From NCBI GenBank assembly GCA_035492535.1, contig DATJJM010000076.1, positions 17,742 to 81,741 on the forward strand: a stretch of 64,000 nucleotides of DNA, given 5' to 3'. The number at the start of each line of letters is the position of its first letter. Position 1 is the first letter of the stretch. The notes beneath the pieces are model-generated. The model saw only the letters and a list, made by a program, of their open reading frames with translations. It was not told the origin of the DNA and made no database searches. Source of the stretch: JAMXLO01 sp035492535. Lineage in GTDB: Bacteria; Pseudomonadota; Alphaproteobacteria; Acetobacterales; Acetobacteraceae. Positions 26,510 through 35,978 of this stretch are shown in pieces. A program made the position numbers and the translations under genes.

Positions 26510-28426
26510 ATGCGGCCGTACATGACGAACATGACGAATGCAACGCCTCCGCGCCCCTGCCTCGTGCTTCGTGTCGGGATCACCGGCACGCGCGTTTTGC
26601 CGCAAGACGAACGGCAACGGCAGGTCCTGCGGGATAACGTTGCAGCCGTATTGCGCAGTGTGCGCCAAGAGGTCACACGGATCGCCGCCGACCCACGAGC
26701 GCAGCAGGCATACGCGATCAAACCACCTGTGCTTGTACTCGTTTCGCCGCTCGCCGAGGGCGCCGATCGCCTGGTCGCGGACATCGCTACCAGCCCCGAT
26801 CATGGCTACGCACTACGCGTGGCGATGCCATTCCAACAGGACAACTACGAGGCCGACTTCCTCAGCAAGGATGGCCCTCCGGACAGTCTCTCCGAATTTC
26901 GAACACTGCTTGCGCGCGCCGCATCAGTGCTGCAACTGGATGGTGGACGCGATGACCCACAGCATGATCGCTACGACGAGGCGCGATCGTACGAGGCCGT
27001 TGGCCGCTTCGTCGTGCGCAACTGCGATCTGGTCATCGCGATCTGGGACGGCAAGCCAGGCAAGGGACGCGGGGGCACAGCCGACACCGTACAGTTCTCT
27101 GCCGACTTCGGACCGGCTGTCTGGTGGATTCACGCCGAGCGCGATCAACCGCCCGTTTGGATCGCAGACGCGCAGGACCTGCGCTATCCCAAGCCGGACA
27201 ACGACGCGGCCGCAAAACTCCGCGCATATCTCGAGCATTTAATCCTGCCGCCAGAATATAAGCCGCCGCGGCAAAAGACGGTTCCATGGATCGAGCATAT
27301 CGCCGACATCGGATACCGTCCGGCGTCGCCCTTGCGACGCTGGTTCGAGGAACAGAACCCACATCGGCCGTGGTGGGCGCACGCGCATCGCCTGCTGCTG
27401 AAACGGGCTGCCGGTTGCTACGAACCGCCGTGGGACGACGCATCACACCCCGAGGAGAACAAGGTCGCCGCGGTGTGGCATAATCTCTATGCGCTGCCTG
27501 ACCAGTGCGCGGCCGACAACGCCGCGCGCTATCGCTCGGTCTATGTGCAGGTGTTCGCGCTTGCTTCACTGGCGCTGATCTGCGCCGCGATCTCGCTGTC
27601 TGTACCTGGCTTCTTCGAACACTGGCACATCCTCGCTGAGCGAGGATGGCACATTGTGAAGCAGCTTGCGACGTTCGCCGAACTGGTGGTCCTGCTGATC
27701 ATCCTGTGGCTGGTCGTGACCAATATTCGGTACGACTGGCACCAGTGCTGGATCGATTATCGCCTGCTCGCCGAACTCTATCGCAAGCAGCAGGCCCTGG
27801 CTGTCCTGGGCTGGTCACTGTCCGGGCGCGCCGTGCGCGCACTTGTGGAACAGCAGGAGGAGACCGGCGGCGATCGTGCCGCCTGGGTCGTATGGCTGTT
27901 TGCGGCGATGGTGCGTGCCGCGCCCGTGCCAACCGGCGTGCTCAACTACATGGTGCTGGAACGCGCACGCCGCATCGTTCTGCGCGATCTCGTCAACGAA
28001 CAGATCACCTATCACAAAGGCCGCTTCACTCAAAATGAACGTGCCGAGGAATTCTTCGTCAAATGGGGTGAACGCCTGTTTGCGCTGGTGATCATTATTG
28101 TCGTGATCAAACTATTCCTGCTGTTTTGGCCAGGCGCCGATCTGTGGACAACCGTTCTGGGGCTTGCCGCCGCGGTCGTCCCGACGTTGGCCGCGGCCTC
28201 CGTCGGCGTGCGGGCCTATGCCGAACTTGAACTGCTGGCAAGACAGTCACACACGATGCTGAGCGCGATGGAGCTCGGGCGGCGGCGCATCGAGAATATC
28301 GACCTTACCCGGCCGCTTGCGTCCCAGGAGTTGGGAACCGAGGTCTATGAAGTCGCGATCGCAATGCTGCAGGACGTGCAGGGATGGGTCCGTTTGTTCC
28401 GAGTCAAGCTGGTCGAAGCCGGCTAG
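26510..28426 (+). CDS. SLOG-domain protein with SLATT-like transmembrane module
   Basis: From ATG 26510 the product is 638 residues; ATG 26522 and 26531 are alternatives. Residues ~18-225 are a Rossmann-like SLOG nucleotide-sensing domain: GITGTR (~23), SPLAEGADRLVA (~80), the YEADF stretch, YEAVGRFVVRNCDLVIAIWDG (split over ~160-182) and GRGGTADTV (~190). About four TM segments follow (~344-366, 392-404, 522-541, 550-567). Between the pairs is a soluble helical part with YRLLAELYRKQQAL, the hallmark of SLATT modules. SLOG-SLATT proteins are predicted nucleotide-activated, membrane-acting effectors of bacterial conflict systems. No nucleotide cyclase is adjacent, so it may act alone. The flanking genes are metabolic. 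Confidence 0.72.
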   Translation: MRPYMTNMTNATPPRPCLVLRVGITGTRVLPQDERQRQVLRDNVAAVLRSVRQEVTRIAADPRAQQAYAIKPPVLVLVSPLAEGADRLVADIATSPDHGYALRVAMPFQQDNYEADFLSKDGPPDSLSEFRTLLARAASVLQLDGGRDDPQHDRYDEARSYEAVGRFVVRNCDLVIAIWDGKPGKGRGGTADTVQFSADFGPAVWWIHAERDQPPVWIADAQDLRYPKPDNDAAAKLRAYLEHLILPPEYKPPRQKTVPWIEHIADIGYRPASPLRRWFEEQNPHRPWWAHAHRLLLKRAAGCYEPPWDDASHPEENKVAAVWHNLYALPDQCAADNAARYRSVYVQVFALASLALICAAISLSVPGFFEHWHILAERGWHIVKQLATFAELVVLLIILWLVVTNIRYDWHQCWIDYRLLAELYRKQQALAVLGWSLSGRAVRALVEQQEETGGDRAAWVVWLFAAMVRAAPVPTGVLNYMVLERARRIVLRDLVNEQITYHKGRFTQNERAEEFFVKWGERLFALVIIIVVIKLFLLFWPGADLWTTVLGLAAAVVPTLAAASVGVRAYAELELLARQSHTMLSAMELGRRRIENIDLTRPLASQELGTEVYEVAIAMLQDVQGWVRLFRVKLVEAG

Positions 28427-28430
28427 GGCG

Positions 28431-29003
28431 TCATGACTCCTGCGGTGACGCCGCCAGCAAGCGCTCGATCGGATCCCACACGAACGCTGTCTGCGGCACA
28501 TTCTGTCCGGCGAACTGGATCATCGCCTCAGCCGTCGGCTTGCCTCGCAAGCGCTGGTAGAACCATCGGCTCGGATTGTCCCGCAGCACCCAGACAAAGC
28601 ATGACTTGCACCCCGCCTCGGCCAGCCATCCCGCCGCCGCGCGCATCAGCTTCCGCCCCACGCCGCGGTCGCGCCAATCATCCAGCACGTACAGCGTTTC
28701 CACTTCGCCTTCCGCCAACACGCCTCCCCCTGCCAATCTCGTGCGTGCCCGGCCGGCGGTCGCAAAGCCTATGATGCGCGAGCCGCTGCCGGGCGGCACG
28801 TCGTTGCCAGAGGCCGATGCCACAAAGACACCGGTCGAGGACGATCGGATCGCTGCGTCGTAATGCGCCGCCTGACGCGGCACCGACAGCCGCGCAAGAA
28901 AATCGTCCGGCAGGATGCCGGGGTAGGCGCTGCGCCATGCTGCGACATGGACCGAGCCAATGGAAATGGCATCGGCCGCCCGCGCACGGCGCACAGTGAT
29001 CAT
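28431..29003 (-). CDS. GNAT family N-acetyltransferase
   Basis: The protein has 190 residues. The GNAT fold starts MITVRRARAADAISIGSVHVAAWRSAYPGILPDDFLARL. The acetyl-CoA pyrophosphate-binding loop is seen as DDWRDRGVGRKLM in motif A, followed by FVWVLRDNPSRWFYQRL in motif B. The acceptor is unknown. It is the last gene of the minus-strand guaB-rsmB run, 58 bases after rsmB, and ends four bases from the convergent SLOG-SLATT gene. Confidence 0.88.
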   Translation of the reverse strand: MITVRRARAADAISIGSVHVAAWRSAYPGILPDDFLARLSVPRQAAHYDAAIRSSSTGVFVASASGNDVPPGSGSRIIGFATAGRARTRLAGGGVLAEGEVETLYVLDDWRDRGVGRKLMRAAAGWLAEAGCKSCFVWVLRDNPSRWFYQRLRGKPTAEAMIQFAGQNVPQTAFVWDPIERLLAASPQES

Positions 29004-29061
29004 GGACAGCTCCGGGCGATCGCCCGGCTCTCAAACCTCATGACCGGGTCGGGCTCGACCA

Positions 29062-30264
29062 TCATGTGTTCCGCTCCAGCACAGCCGCGAAGAACCCATC
29101 TGTCGCATGCTGCGCCGGCGACAGCGCCAAACCATCGGTTTGAGCAAAATCGGGATGGCGCGAAAGAAAGGCGGTCACCTGATCCTCGTTTTCCTCGGCG
29201 AGCAGTGAACACGTAGCGTAGACCAATCGTCCGCCCTTGCGAACCAGTGAAGCTGCCTGATCGAGAATTCCAGCCTGCTTTGACAGCAGTCCGGTCATGT
29301 CATTCACGCTGAGGCGAAGGCGTGCGTCCGGATTGCGCCTCCATGTCCCGGTGCCCGTGCACGGCGCATCGACCAGCACCCGATCGAACTGCCCGGCATG
29401 CCGCTTGATCCATTTATCGCCACGCGCCAGCAGATGACGCTCCACATTGTGCACGCCGGCGCGGCGGAACCGCCGCACCGCATTGTGGAGCCGCGCGGCC
29501 GAAACATCGCAGGCGATCAACTGGCCGCGGTTCTGCATTGTCGTTGACAGAGCGAGCGTCTTCCCGCCGGCCCCCGCGCACAGATCGACCACACGCATGC
29601 CGGGCCGCGCATCGACGAGTGCGGCGACGAGCTGGCTGCCCTCGTCCTGGATTTCCACCAACCCTTCGCGAAACGCCCTGCCGTTCGTGACCTGCCGCCG
29701 TCCCTCAATGCGCAACCCCCACGGCGAAAGCGGCGTGGGCGATGCCTGCACCCCCTCGGCGGCGAGCGCAGCTCGGGCCTCATCGCGCGTGGCCTTCAAC
29801 AGATTGACGCGCAGGTCGAGCGTCGCCGGCTCCAGCAGTGCTCGCAGGTTTTCGGCGGAGATGCGCGCGACGATCCAGTCCGGCGCTTCCAGCCGCACCG
29901 TCTCCGGCATGGATGGGTGATCAAGAGCACGGCCTTCCAAACGGCTGAGAACAGCACCCTCCGATGGCGCCAATGCGTCCGGGGCGAAACGACCGCCGGT
30001 GAAGTCGTCGAGCGTCCAGCCATCCAGCAACAGCGAGGCTGCGACCAGAAGCCGCGGTGTCGGCTGATCTAGCAGCCACCAACCCAGCCGCCTGTAGCTG
30101 CGCAGCACGCGCCAGACTCGTTCGGCGATGGCGCGCCGATCACCCGATCCAATGAAGCGCCGGGCACGGAAGAAATCATTGGCGACAGCGTCCGCGGGGC
30201 GCTGACCCTCCAGGATAGCGCCCAGCAGCTCGATGGCAGCTTCAGTCCGTCCGGCAGGCGTCAC
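29062..30264 (-). CDS. rsmB: 16S rRNA m5C967 methyltransferase RsmB
   Basis: The protein has 400 residues from a GTG start in a four-base overlap with the haloacid dehalogenase gene. The N-terminal ~140 residues are the NusB-like RNA-binding domain. The methyltransferase domain has the SAM-binding VVDLCAGAGGKTLAL, the release cysteine in DAPCTGTGTWRRNPD and the catalytic cysteine in VYATCSLLAEENEDQV. It methylates cytosine in small-subunit rRNA. The guaB-rsmB linkage is common in alphaproteobacteria. Confidence 0.93.
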   Translation of the reverse strand: MTPAGRTEAAIELLGAILEGQRPADAVANDFFRARRFIGSGDRRAIAERVWRVLRSYRRLGWWLLDQPTPRLLVAASLLLDGWTLDDFTGGRFAPDALAPSEGAVLSRLEGRALDHPSMPETVRLEAPDWIVARISAENLRALLEPATLDLRVNLLKATRDEARAALAAEGVQASPTPLSPWGLRIEGRRQVTNGRAFREGLVEIQDEGSQLVAALVDARPGMRVVDLCAGAGGKTLALSTTMQNRGQLIACDVSAARLHNAVRRFRRAGVHNVERHLLARGDKWIKRHAGQFDRVLVDAPCTGTGTWRRNPDARLRLSVNDMTGLLSKQAGILDQAASLVRKGGRLVYATCSLLAEENEDQVTAFLSRHPDFAQTDGLALSPAQHATDGFFAAVLERNT

Positions 30265-30917
30265 GCGACTGCCGACAGATCCGCCAGTTCCGCCACCCGT
30301 CCGCGTAGCCCGTACTCATCAGGCTGACGAAACCGATTGACCCACGACACCCGGAAGCCGAATGCCAGCGCGCCAAACGCATCCCACGGGTTGGAGGAAT
30401 AGAAATCGATTGCCTCTGGCGGCAGGTTGAACCGGTCCGTCACCAGCCGATAGACGCGCGGATCCGGCTTGAACACGCCGACACTTTCCACGCTCAGCAC
30501 GTCATCCAGCAATTCGGCGATCCCCGCGCCGTGCACTGCATCAGCCAGCATCCCCGGCTCGCCGTTCGAAAGGATGGCACACGGCACGCCGCGATCGCGC
30601 AGCGATGCCAGCATGGGCGGCACATCGGGATAGGCATCCAATCGCCGATACGCTGCCAATACATCAGCCAACAGTGCCTCGTCTTCGATCGCATATCGTG
30701 CTGCCACGAAGGCGAGCGCCTCCCGTGTCAGCGCCCAGAAGTCGCGGTGGTTCCCCGGACCGGCCAGGCTGCGCACCCAGGTGTACTCGATCTGCTTCAC
30801 TCGCCAGTCGGCGCTCATTCGCTCCCACTGCGGCCCCAGGCGCATGGCATGCTTTGCCATCGCGGCATGCACGTTCAGCAATGTGCCATAGGCGTCGAAC
30901 ACCGCGGCGCGGGTCAC
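30261..30917 (-). CDS. Haloacid dehalogenase, type II
   Basis: From GTG 30917 the product is 218 residues, beginning TRAAVFDAYGTLLNVH; the frame is open further upstream into guaB but the HAD nucleophile motif must be N-terminal. Catalytic features of L-2-haloacid dehalogenases are all visible: the nucleophile Asp in FDAYGTLL, an arginine-containing RVKQIEYTWVRSL segment, SNG, KPDPRVY with lysine, and SSNPWDAFGA. It would hydrolyse short-chain 2-haloacids, but housekeeping HAD roles are possible. It starts five bases after guaB and overlaps rsmB by four bases, so it sits inside a translation and rRNA-modification operon. Confidence 0.88.
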   Translation of the reverse strand: MTRAAVFDAYGTLLNVHAAMAKHAMRLGPQWERMSADWRVKQIEYTWVRSLAGPGNHRDFWALTREALAFVAARYAIEDEALLADVLAAYRRLDAYPDVPPMLASLRDRGVPCAILSNGEPGMLADAVHGAGIAELLDDVLSVESVGVFKPDPRVYRLVTDRFNLPPEAIDFYSSNPWDAFGALAFGFRVSWVNRFRQPDEYGLRGRVAELADLSAVA

Positions 30918-30921
30918 TGAC

Positions 30922-32421
30922 TCAATCCTGCCGGTAGTTCGGCGCCTCCCGGCTGATCGCCACGTCGTGCACGTGGCTCTCACGCAGCCCTGCACCAGTG
31001 ACACGCCGGAACCGGCTATTTCGCTGCAGCTCGGAGATGCCGCTGCTGCCGGTGTAGCCCATGCCCGCCTTCAGTCCACCGACCAACTGGTGGATCGCCT
31101 GGGACACCGGTCCCTTGTAGGGGACCATGCCTTCGACCCCCTCCGGCACCAGCTTCAGCTGATCCTTGATGTCCTGCTGGAAGTAGCGGTCTGCGGACCC
31201 GCGGGCCATGGCGCCAATACTGCCCATGCCGCGATAGGATTTGTACGACCGGCCCTGGTACAGGAACACTTCGCCCGGCGCCTCATCCGTGCCCGCGAGA
31301 AGCGAACCGATCATGACGGCGTCCGCCCCCGCCGCGATCGCCTTCACGATGTCGCCCGACGTCCGCATCCCACCATCGGCGATCGCCGGGACCCCTGCCT
31401 CGCGACACGCCGCCGCACTTTCCAGGACCGCGGTGAACTGCGGCACACCGACGCCGGCCACAACGCGGGTGGTGCAGATCGAGCCGGGGCCGATGCCGAT
31501 CTTCACCCCGTCCGCACCGGCCTCGATCAGCGCCAGCGCGCCTTCGGGGGTGGCGATGTTGCCCGCGACCACCTGCACCGCATTGGAAAGCTTCTTGATC
31601 GCCTCAACGGCCTCCAGCACGCCGCGCGAGTGGCCATGTGCGGTGTCCACCACGATCACGTCCACCTCCGCCTCGATCAGCGCGCGTGACCGTGCCTGGC
31701 CGTCCGGTCCGACCCCGGTGGCGGCAGCGACGCGCAAACGGCCAAGCTCGTCCTTATTGGCCAGCGGATGCGTCTCGGCCTTGTCCATGTCCTTGACGGT
31801 GATCAGGCCCACGCACCTGTAAGCGTCATCCACGACGAGAAGCTTCTCGATCCGGTGGCGGTGCAGCAGGCGGCGGGCTTCCTCGGGCGATACGCCCGCG
31901 TTCACGGTAACCAGGTTCTCCCGCGTCATCAGTTCGTAGACTTTTTGCAGCGGATCGGTGGCAAACCGCACATCGCGGTGGGTGATGATGCCCACCAGCC
32001 GGTTGGTGTCACGCTCCACCACCGGGATGCCGCTGATCTTGTTGCTGGCCATCAGAGCCGTAACATCGGCCAGTGTCTGGTCGGGGTGGATGGTGAGCGG
32101 GTTCACCACCATGCCCGACTCGTATTTCTTCACCCTCCGGACCTGCGCCGCCTGTTCCTCGAGGTCCAGGTTCTTGTGGATCACCCCGATCCCGCCTTGC
32201 TGCGCCATGGCAATCGCCATGGACGCCTCGGTCACGGTGTCCATGGCGGCGGAAATAATTGGGATGTTGAGCGAGATGGTCCGGGTCAGCCGTGTGCGGG
32301 TATCGGTGGACGCGGGCAGCACCTGGGAATAGCCGGGCACCAGCAGCACGTCATCGAAGGCGAAAGCCTCCTGGATGCGACTTGCCGTGGTGGTGGTAGG
32401 ATGTGGGGTGTCGAACGCCAT
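30922..32421 (-). CDS. guaB: Inosine-5'-monophosphate dehydrogenase
   Basis: From ATG 32421 the product is 499 residues; the open frame upstream is not family-like. It begins with the IMPDH sequence EAFAFDDVLLVPGYSQVLP. Two CBS domains interrupt the barrel (VVNPLTIHPDQTLADV; MTRENLVTVNAGVSPEEA). The catalytic cysteine is in GIGPGSICTTRVV, and the flap is YRGMGSIGAM with YFQQD. It oxidises IMP to XMP, the committed step to GMP. It is the first gene of the minus-strand run guaB-HAD-rsmB-GNAT. Confidence 0.97.
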   Translation of the reverse strand: MAFDTPHPTTTTASRIQEAFAFDDVLLVPGYSQVLPASTDTRTRLTRTISLNIPIISAAMDTVTEASMAIAMAQQGGIGVIHKNLDLEEQAAQVRRVKKYESGMVVNPLTIHPDQTLADVTALMASNKISGIPVVERDTNRLVGIITHRDVRFATDPLQKVYELMTRENLVTVNAGVSPEEARRLLHRHRIEKLLVVDDAYRCVGLITVKDMDKAETHPLANKDELGRLRVAAATGVGPDGQARSRALIEAEVDVIVVDTAHGHSRGVLEAVEAIKKLSNAVQVVAGNIATPEGALALIEAGADGVKIGIGPGSICTTRVVAGVGVPQFTAVLESAAACREAGVPAIADGGMRTSGDIVKAIAAGADAVMIGSLLAGTDEAPGEVFLYQGRSYKSYRGMGSIGAMARGSADRYFQQDIKDQLKLVPEGVEGMVPYKGPVSQAIHQLVGGLKAGMGYTGSSGISELQRNSRFRRVTGAGLRESHVHDVAISREAPNYRQD

Positions 32422-32508
32422 GGGGCGGGCCTTTCCGCTACCTTGGCGGCCCCACATAGGCGCAAGGGTAGGAGTCTGCAAGCACGGGCCGGTGAAAGTT
32501 CGTTCCTG

Positions 32509-33744
32509 CTACCTTGCATTCGCCGGGGCGTGCAGCGGCCAGAGCGCCTCCCGCCACCGCAGCGCGATCAGCAGCGTCAGCACGATCCCAAACACGCAAT
32601 ATCCCGTCACCGTCGCCACGAAGCCGATGCGCTCGATCAGCGCGCCCGCCGCCAGCAGCCCCAACGGCAGCCCGTAGATCGCCAGCATCCGCATCCCCAT
32701 CACCCGCCCGCGATACGCCCCTGCGCCATGTAGAAGCATCGCCGACATCGGCACCAGGCTCAGGCTCTGCGCCAGCCCTGCGCAAATCAGGACCCCGCAT
32801 CCGCTCATCGGGTCCGGCGTCCGCACGAACACCAGCAGCATCGCGTACCACCCCAGTGCGAACACGATCATCATGCGGGCCGGCCGGATGGACCGCCCGA
32901 TGACGCTGATCAGGATCGACCCCAGCAGCGACCCGAATGCGAAACTGGAGATCAGCGACCCGAGACCCGTCTGGTCCGCGTGGTATACGTCGCGCGCCAC
33001 ATAGGGCAGCAGCCCGCTGGTCACCGGAAACGCCGTCAGGTTCACCAGAAACGCCAGCCACAGCGCCGCCAGCGACGACGGGGTATCCCATAGATGCTCC
33101 AGCCCGTCGCGCAGGTCGCGCCACAACGAGTTGCGTGGCGCCCCGGCATGCCGCACCACGCGCGTCCCGCCCACTCCGAGTGTCAGCAAAAATCCGCCGA
33201 CATAAAAGCAAGTGATGAACACATAGGCCGGCCCCAGTCCCAGCGCGGCGAACAGACCCGCCCCTGCCAGCGAGCCCACAGTGCGCGCGGAATCTGACGT
33301 CGTTCTCGATGCCCCCATCGCGGGGACGAACCGGTCCGTCGGCATCGTCTCTGCCACCAGTGCCGCGCGCATCGCCAGATCCGCCGGCCGCACCAGCCCC
33401 GCAATCGCCGCGATGACGAACACATGCAGCGGGCGAAGAACGTCGATGAACGCCAGCGTCATCAGCAGGCTGGCGAGCACCGCGTAGAATGCCCGCATCG
33501 CACACATCGCGATGCGCTGCCCGAGCCTGTCGCCCACCATGCCGAACAGCGGCGCGACCAGCGTGCCAAAATACTGCAGTGAGCCATACAGCGTCAGCAA
33601 CACCACCGAACCCGTGGTCACCAGGATGTACCACCCCAGGATCAGGTTCTCCATTTCGCTGCCCCAAGAGGTCAGCAGATCGGCCGGATACTGAAAGCGA
33701 AAGCTGCGCACCTGGAATGGTGCCAGCCATGCGCCGCGGACCAT
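32509..33744 (-). CDS. MFS exporter (EntS/MFS_3-like)
   Basis: The protein has 411 residues with about twelve TM segments. Its N-terminus (SFRFQYPADLLTSWGSEMENLILGWYIL) matches the MFS_3 branch, and the loop GMVGDRLGQRIAM carries the MFS signature. A second signature lies at GAGAYRGRVMGMRM. This branch includes enterobactin and multidrug exporters; the substrate here is unknown. It is divergent from the DUF4239 gene, with a 179-base region between. Confidence 0.87.
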   Translation of the reverse strand: MVRGAWLAPFQVRSFRFQYPADLLTSWGSEMENLILGWYILVTTGSVVLLTLYGSLQYFGTLVAPLFGMVGDRLGQRIAMCAMRAFYAVLASLLMTLAFIDVLRPLHVFVIAAIAGLVRPADLAMRAALVAETMPTDRFVPAMGASRTTSDSARTVGSLAGAGLFAALGLGPAYVFITCFYVGGFLLTLGVGGTRVVRHAGAPRNSLWRDLRDGLEHLWDTPSSLAALWLAFLVNLTAFPVTSGLLPYVARDVYHADQTGLGSLISSFAFGSLLGSILISVIGRSIRPARMMIVFALGWYAMLLVFVRTPDPMSGCGVLICAGLAQSLSLVPMSAMLLHGAGAYRGRVMGMRMLAIYGLPLGLLAAGALIERIGFVATVTGYCVFGIVLTLLIALRWREALWPLHAPANAR

Positions 33745-33923
33745 TGCCTGTCGGGCCTTTCGTGCTTCCTGGACGGCCTGACAGGCCTGTTACCGTCACC
33801 CTAGGCGGACGCGCGCCACGCCGCCAGACCGGGTCCGCCTCGATTTGCGGTTGCCGCCCCCCTCGCCGCCAGCCAATCTGCCGCCACAACCAGCAGCGGA
33901 ACTCTGCCGCAGGGAAACGTCGG

Positions 33924-34727
33924 TTGCGGGAAAGCGCTTCGGTACTGGCGGCCTTTATCCTGCTTTGCGCCAGTGCGGCGCTCGGCATGTGGGTGCGTCC
34001 GCGCCTGCCTGAGCACCATCGCACCCGTGAAACCACCGAGCTGATGCAGATCACCATTGGACTGCTGGTCACATTTGCTGCCCTCGTCCTCGGGCTGCTC
34101 ACCGCCTCGGTCAAGGAGCGCTATGACGACACCGCACAGGATCGCCAGGATTACGCCTTGCAGCTCACTGCGCTGGACCGCTGCCTCGCCGATTACGGAC
34201 CCGAAACTGCTTCTGCGCGCGCCAAGATTCACAGTTATACGGCTGCGGTGATTGCCAGTACCTGGCCGGACGAATCGCCCCCCACCGGCGTACAGTATCC
34301 CAGCACCGCCACCATGCCGCGCACGGGTGCGTCCCCAGTACTCGGTGAAACAATGAACCGCATCGGGACTGAGATCAGCCGCCTCTCCCCCGCCAGCCCG
34401 GCCCAAACACGCGTGCTCGATTTCTGCGTGCAGCGATACCGCGATGTCATACACGCTCGCCTTGGCGTCATCGAGGATGCCAGGACACGGCTCTTCGAGC
34501 CCTTCTATGGTGTGCTGATGTTCTGGCTCATGATCATCTTCGGTTGCTTCGGACTGGTCGCGCCGCGTACCAGCCTGTCCGTTATCGTGATCGCGCTCTG
34601 CGCGGTCTCACTGAGCAGCGTGATCTTTGTCATCCTGGACCTCAGCCGCCCGTACCAAGGCTACTTCGCCATCTCCAGTGCCACCATGCGCACTGCGCTG
34701 GACAACATGCTGAGCGCCGCACAGTAA
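33924..34727 (+). CDS. Bestrophin-like DUF4239 membrane protein
   Basis: From TTG 33924 the product is 267 residues. AGGGA sits about eight bases ahead, and the upstream open frame is antisense-like. There are two TM segments near the N-terminus (SVLAAFILLCASAALGMWV; TIGLLVTFAALVLGLLTA) and two near the C-terminus (GVLMFWLMIIFGCFGLVA; SVIVIALCAVSLSSVIFVILDL), with a soluble helical domain between. The pattern ETTELMQITIGLLVTFAALVLGLL and DLSRPYQGYF is typical of DUF4239. Relatives are called bestrophin-like, but channel activity is not shown. It ends 11 bases before the antiporter gene. Confidence 0.82.
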   Translation: MRESASVLAAFILLCASAALGMWVRPRLPEHHRTRETTELMQITIGLLVTFAALVLGLLTASVKERYDDTAQDRQDYALQLTALDRCLADYGPETASARAKIHSYTAAVIASTWPDESPPTGVQYPSTATMPRTGASPVLGETMNRIGTEISRLSPASPAQTRVLDFCVQRYRDVIHARLGVIEDARTRLFEPFYGVLMFWLMIIFGCFGLVAPRTSLSVIVIALCAVSLSSVIFVILDLSRPYQGYFAISSATMRTALDNMLSAAQ

Positions 34728-34738
34728 TCGGTGACGAT

Positions 34739-35977
34739 ATGACAATATCCAACGGACCCGAGCTCCTGGCGATGGGCCGCGCGCAGATGGAAACGGCCCA
34801 TGATTTCATTCTCGTGGGCGGCCTGCTGGGCGTGGTCAGCATCTTCGCGGCCATTGCCTCCCGCCGGCTCGGCGCACCCGTCCTGCTGGTGTTCCTGGCG
34901 CTCGGCATGCTGGCCGGTGAGGATGGTCCAGGCGGCATTCCCTACGGCGACTTTTCCTCCGCGTATCTGATCGGCAGCGTTGCCCTCGCCGTCATCCTCT
35001 TCGAGGGCGGTCTGAAGACCCACGTTTCCATGCTCCGCGTCGCGCTGTGGCCAGCCTTGGCGCTTGCGGTCATCGGCGTCGCCATCACCGCTGTCATCAT
35101 CGGCGCTACCGTCATGTGGCTTGCCGCCGTCCCTTTCAGCATCGCCATGCTGATCGGTGCGGCGGTCGCCCCCACGGATGCAGCCGCCGTCGGCTCCATG
35201 CTCGGCAAGGCGCGCCTCGCCTTGCCCGAACGCGTCACCGCATTGCTGGAGGTCGAATCTGGCCTGAATGACCCGATGTCGATCTTCCTCACGGTCTTCG
35301 TCATCCGCGTCATCACCGAGCCCGCAGACGCGACGTGGCAAACGGGTCTGCTGCTGTTCGCCCGGGAGATGTTCGGTGGTGGCGCACTTGGTCTCGGTGG
35401 CGGCTGGCTGCTGCGCACTCTGCTGCGCCGCATGTCCTTCGAGGTGCCCACCGCCATGGTGCTGGTGCTCACCTTCGGCCTCGCCCTGTTCGGCCTGGCG
35501 CAGATCCTGCACACCAGCGGCTTCATGGCGGTCTATCTCGCCGGCATCATCATCGGCGCCGCGGAGTACCGCGGCCGCCAGGAGGTCGCGAGCTTCTATG
35601 AGGGTTTCTCCTGGCTGGCCCATATCGTGCTGTTCCTGATGCTCGGCCTGTTGGTCACGCCACACGAGCTCGGCCCATTTATCGGGAGCAGCATTACAGT
35701 CGCGTTGGTGTCACTTGTCATTGCACGCCCCGTCGCCGTGTTCGCCTGCCTGCTGCCGTTCCGCTACTCCTGGCGGGAATCCACCTTCGCATCCTGGGTG
35801 GGTTTGCGCGGCGCCGTGCCAATCTACATCAGCTTCCTGCCGGCTCTCGCAGATCCGCTGCGCGACGAGAGGTTGTTCGGCAGCGTCTTCGTCGTTGTCA
35901 TCGTCTCACTGCTGCTTCAGGGTTGGACCATCGGCCCTGTCGCGCGGCTGCTTGGCTTTGGTGCCACTCGTTCATGA
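34739..35977 (+). CDS. CPA1-type cation/proton antiporter (NhaP2/CvrA-like, membrane domain only)
   Basis: The protein has 412 residues with about twelve TM segments. Key CPA1 motifs are FLALGMLAGEDGPGG, ILFEGGLKT, APTDAAAVGSML and ESGLNDP, where the ND pair carries the ion-binding aspartate, and GLRGAVPI. It matches NhaP2/CvrA in the transport domain but lacks the ~160-residue C-terminal TrkA-C/CorC-type regulatory part of E. coli NhaP2. It should exchange K+ or Na+ for H+. It is followed at once by the metallophosphatase gene. Confidence 0.88.
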   Translation: MTISNGPELLAMGRAQMETAHDFILVGGLLGVVSIFAAIASRRLGAPVLLVFLALGMLAGEDGPGGIPYGDFSSAYLIGSVALAVILFEGGLKTHVSMLRVALWPALALAVIGVAITAVIIGATVMWLAAVPFSIAMLIGAAVAPTDAAAVGSMLGKARLALPERVTALLEVESGLNDPMSIFLTVFVIRVITEPADATWQTGLLLFAREMFGGGALGLGGGWLLRTLLRRMSFEVPTAMVLVLTFGLALFGLAQILHTSGFMAVYLAGIIIGAAEYRGRQEVASFYEGFSWLAHIVLFLMLGLLVTPHELGPFIGSSITVALVSLVIARPVAVFACLLPFRYSWRESTFASWVGLRGAVPIYISFLPALADPLRDERLFGSVFVVVIVSLLLQGWTIGPVARLLGFGATRS

Positions 35978-35978
35978 G

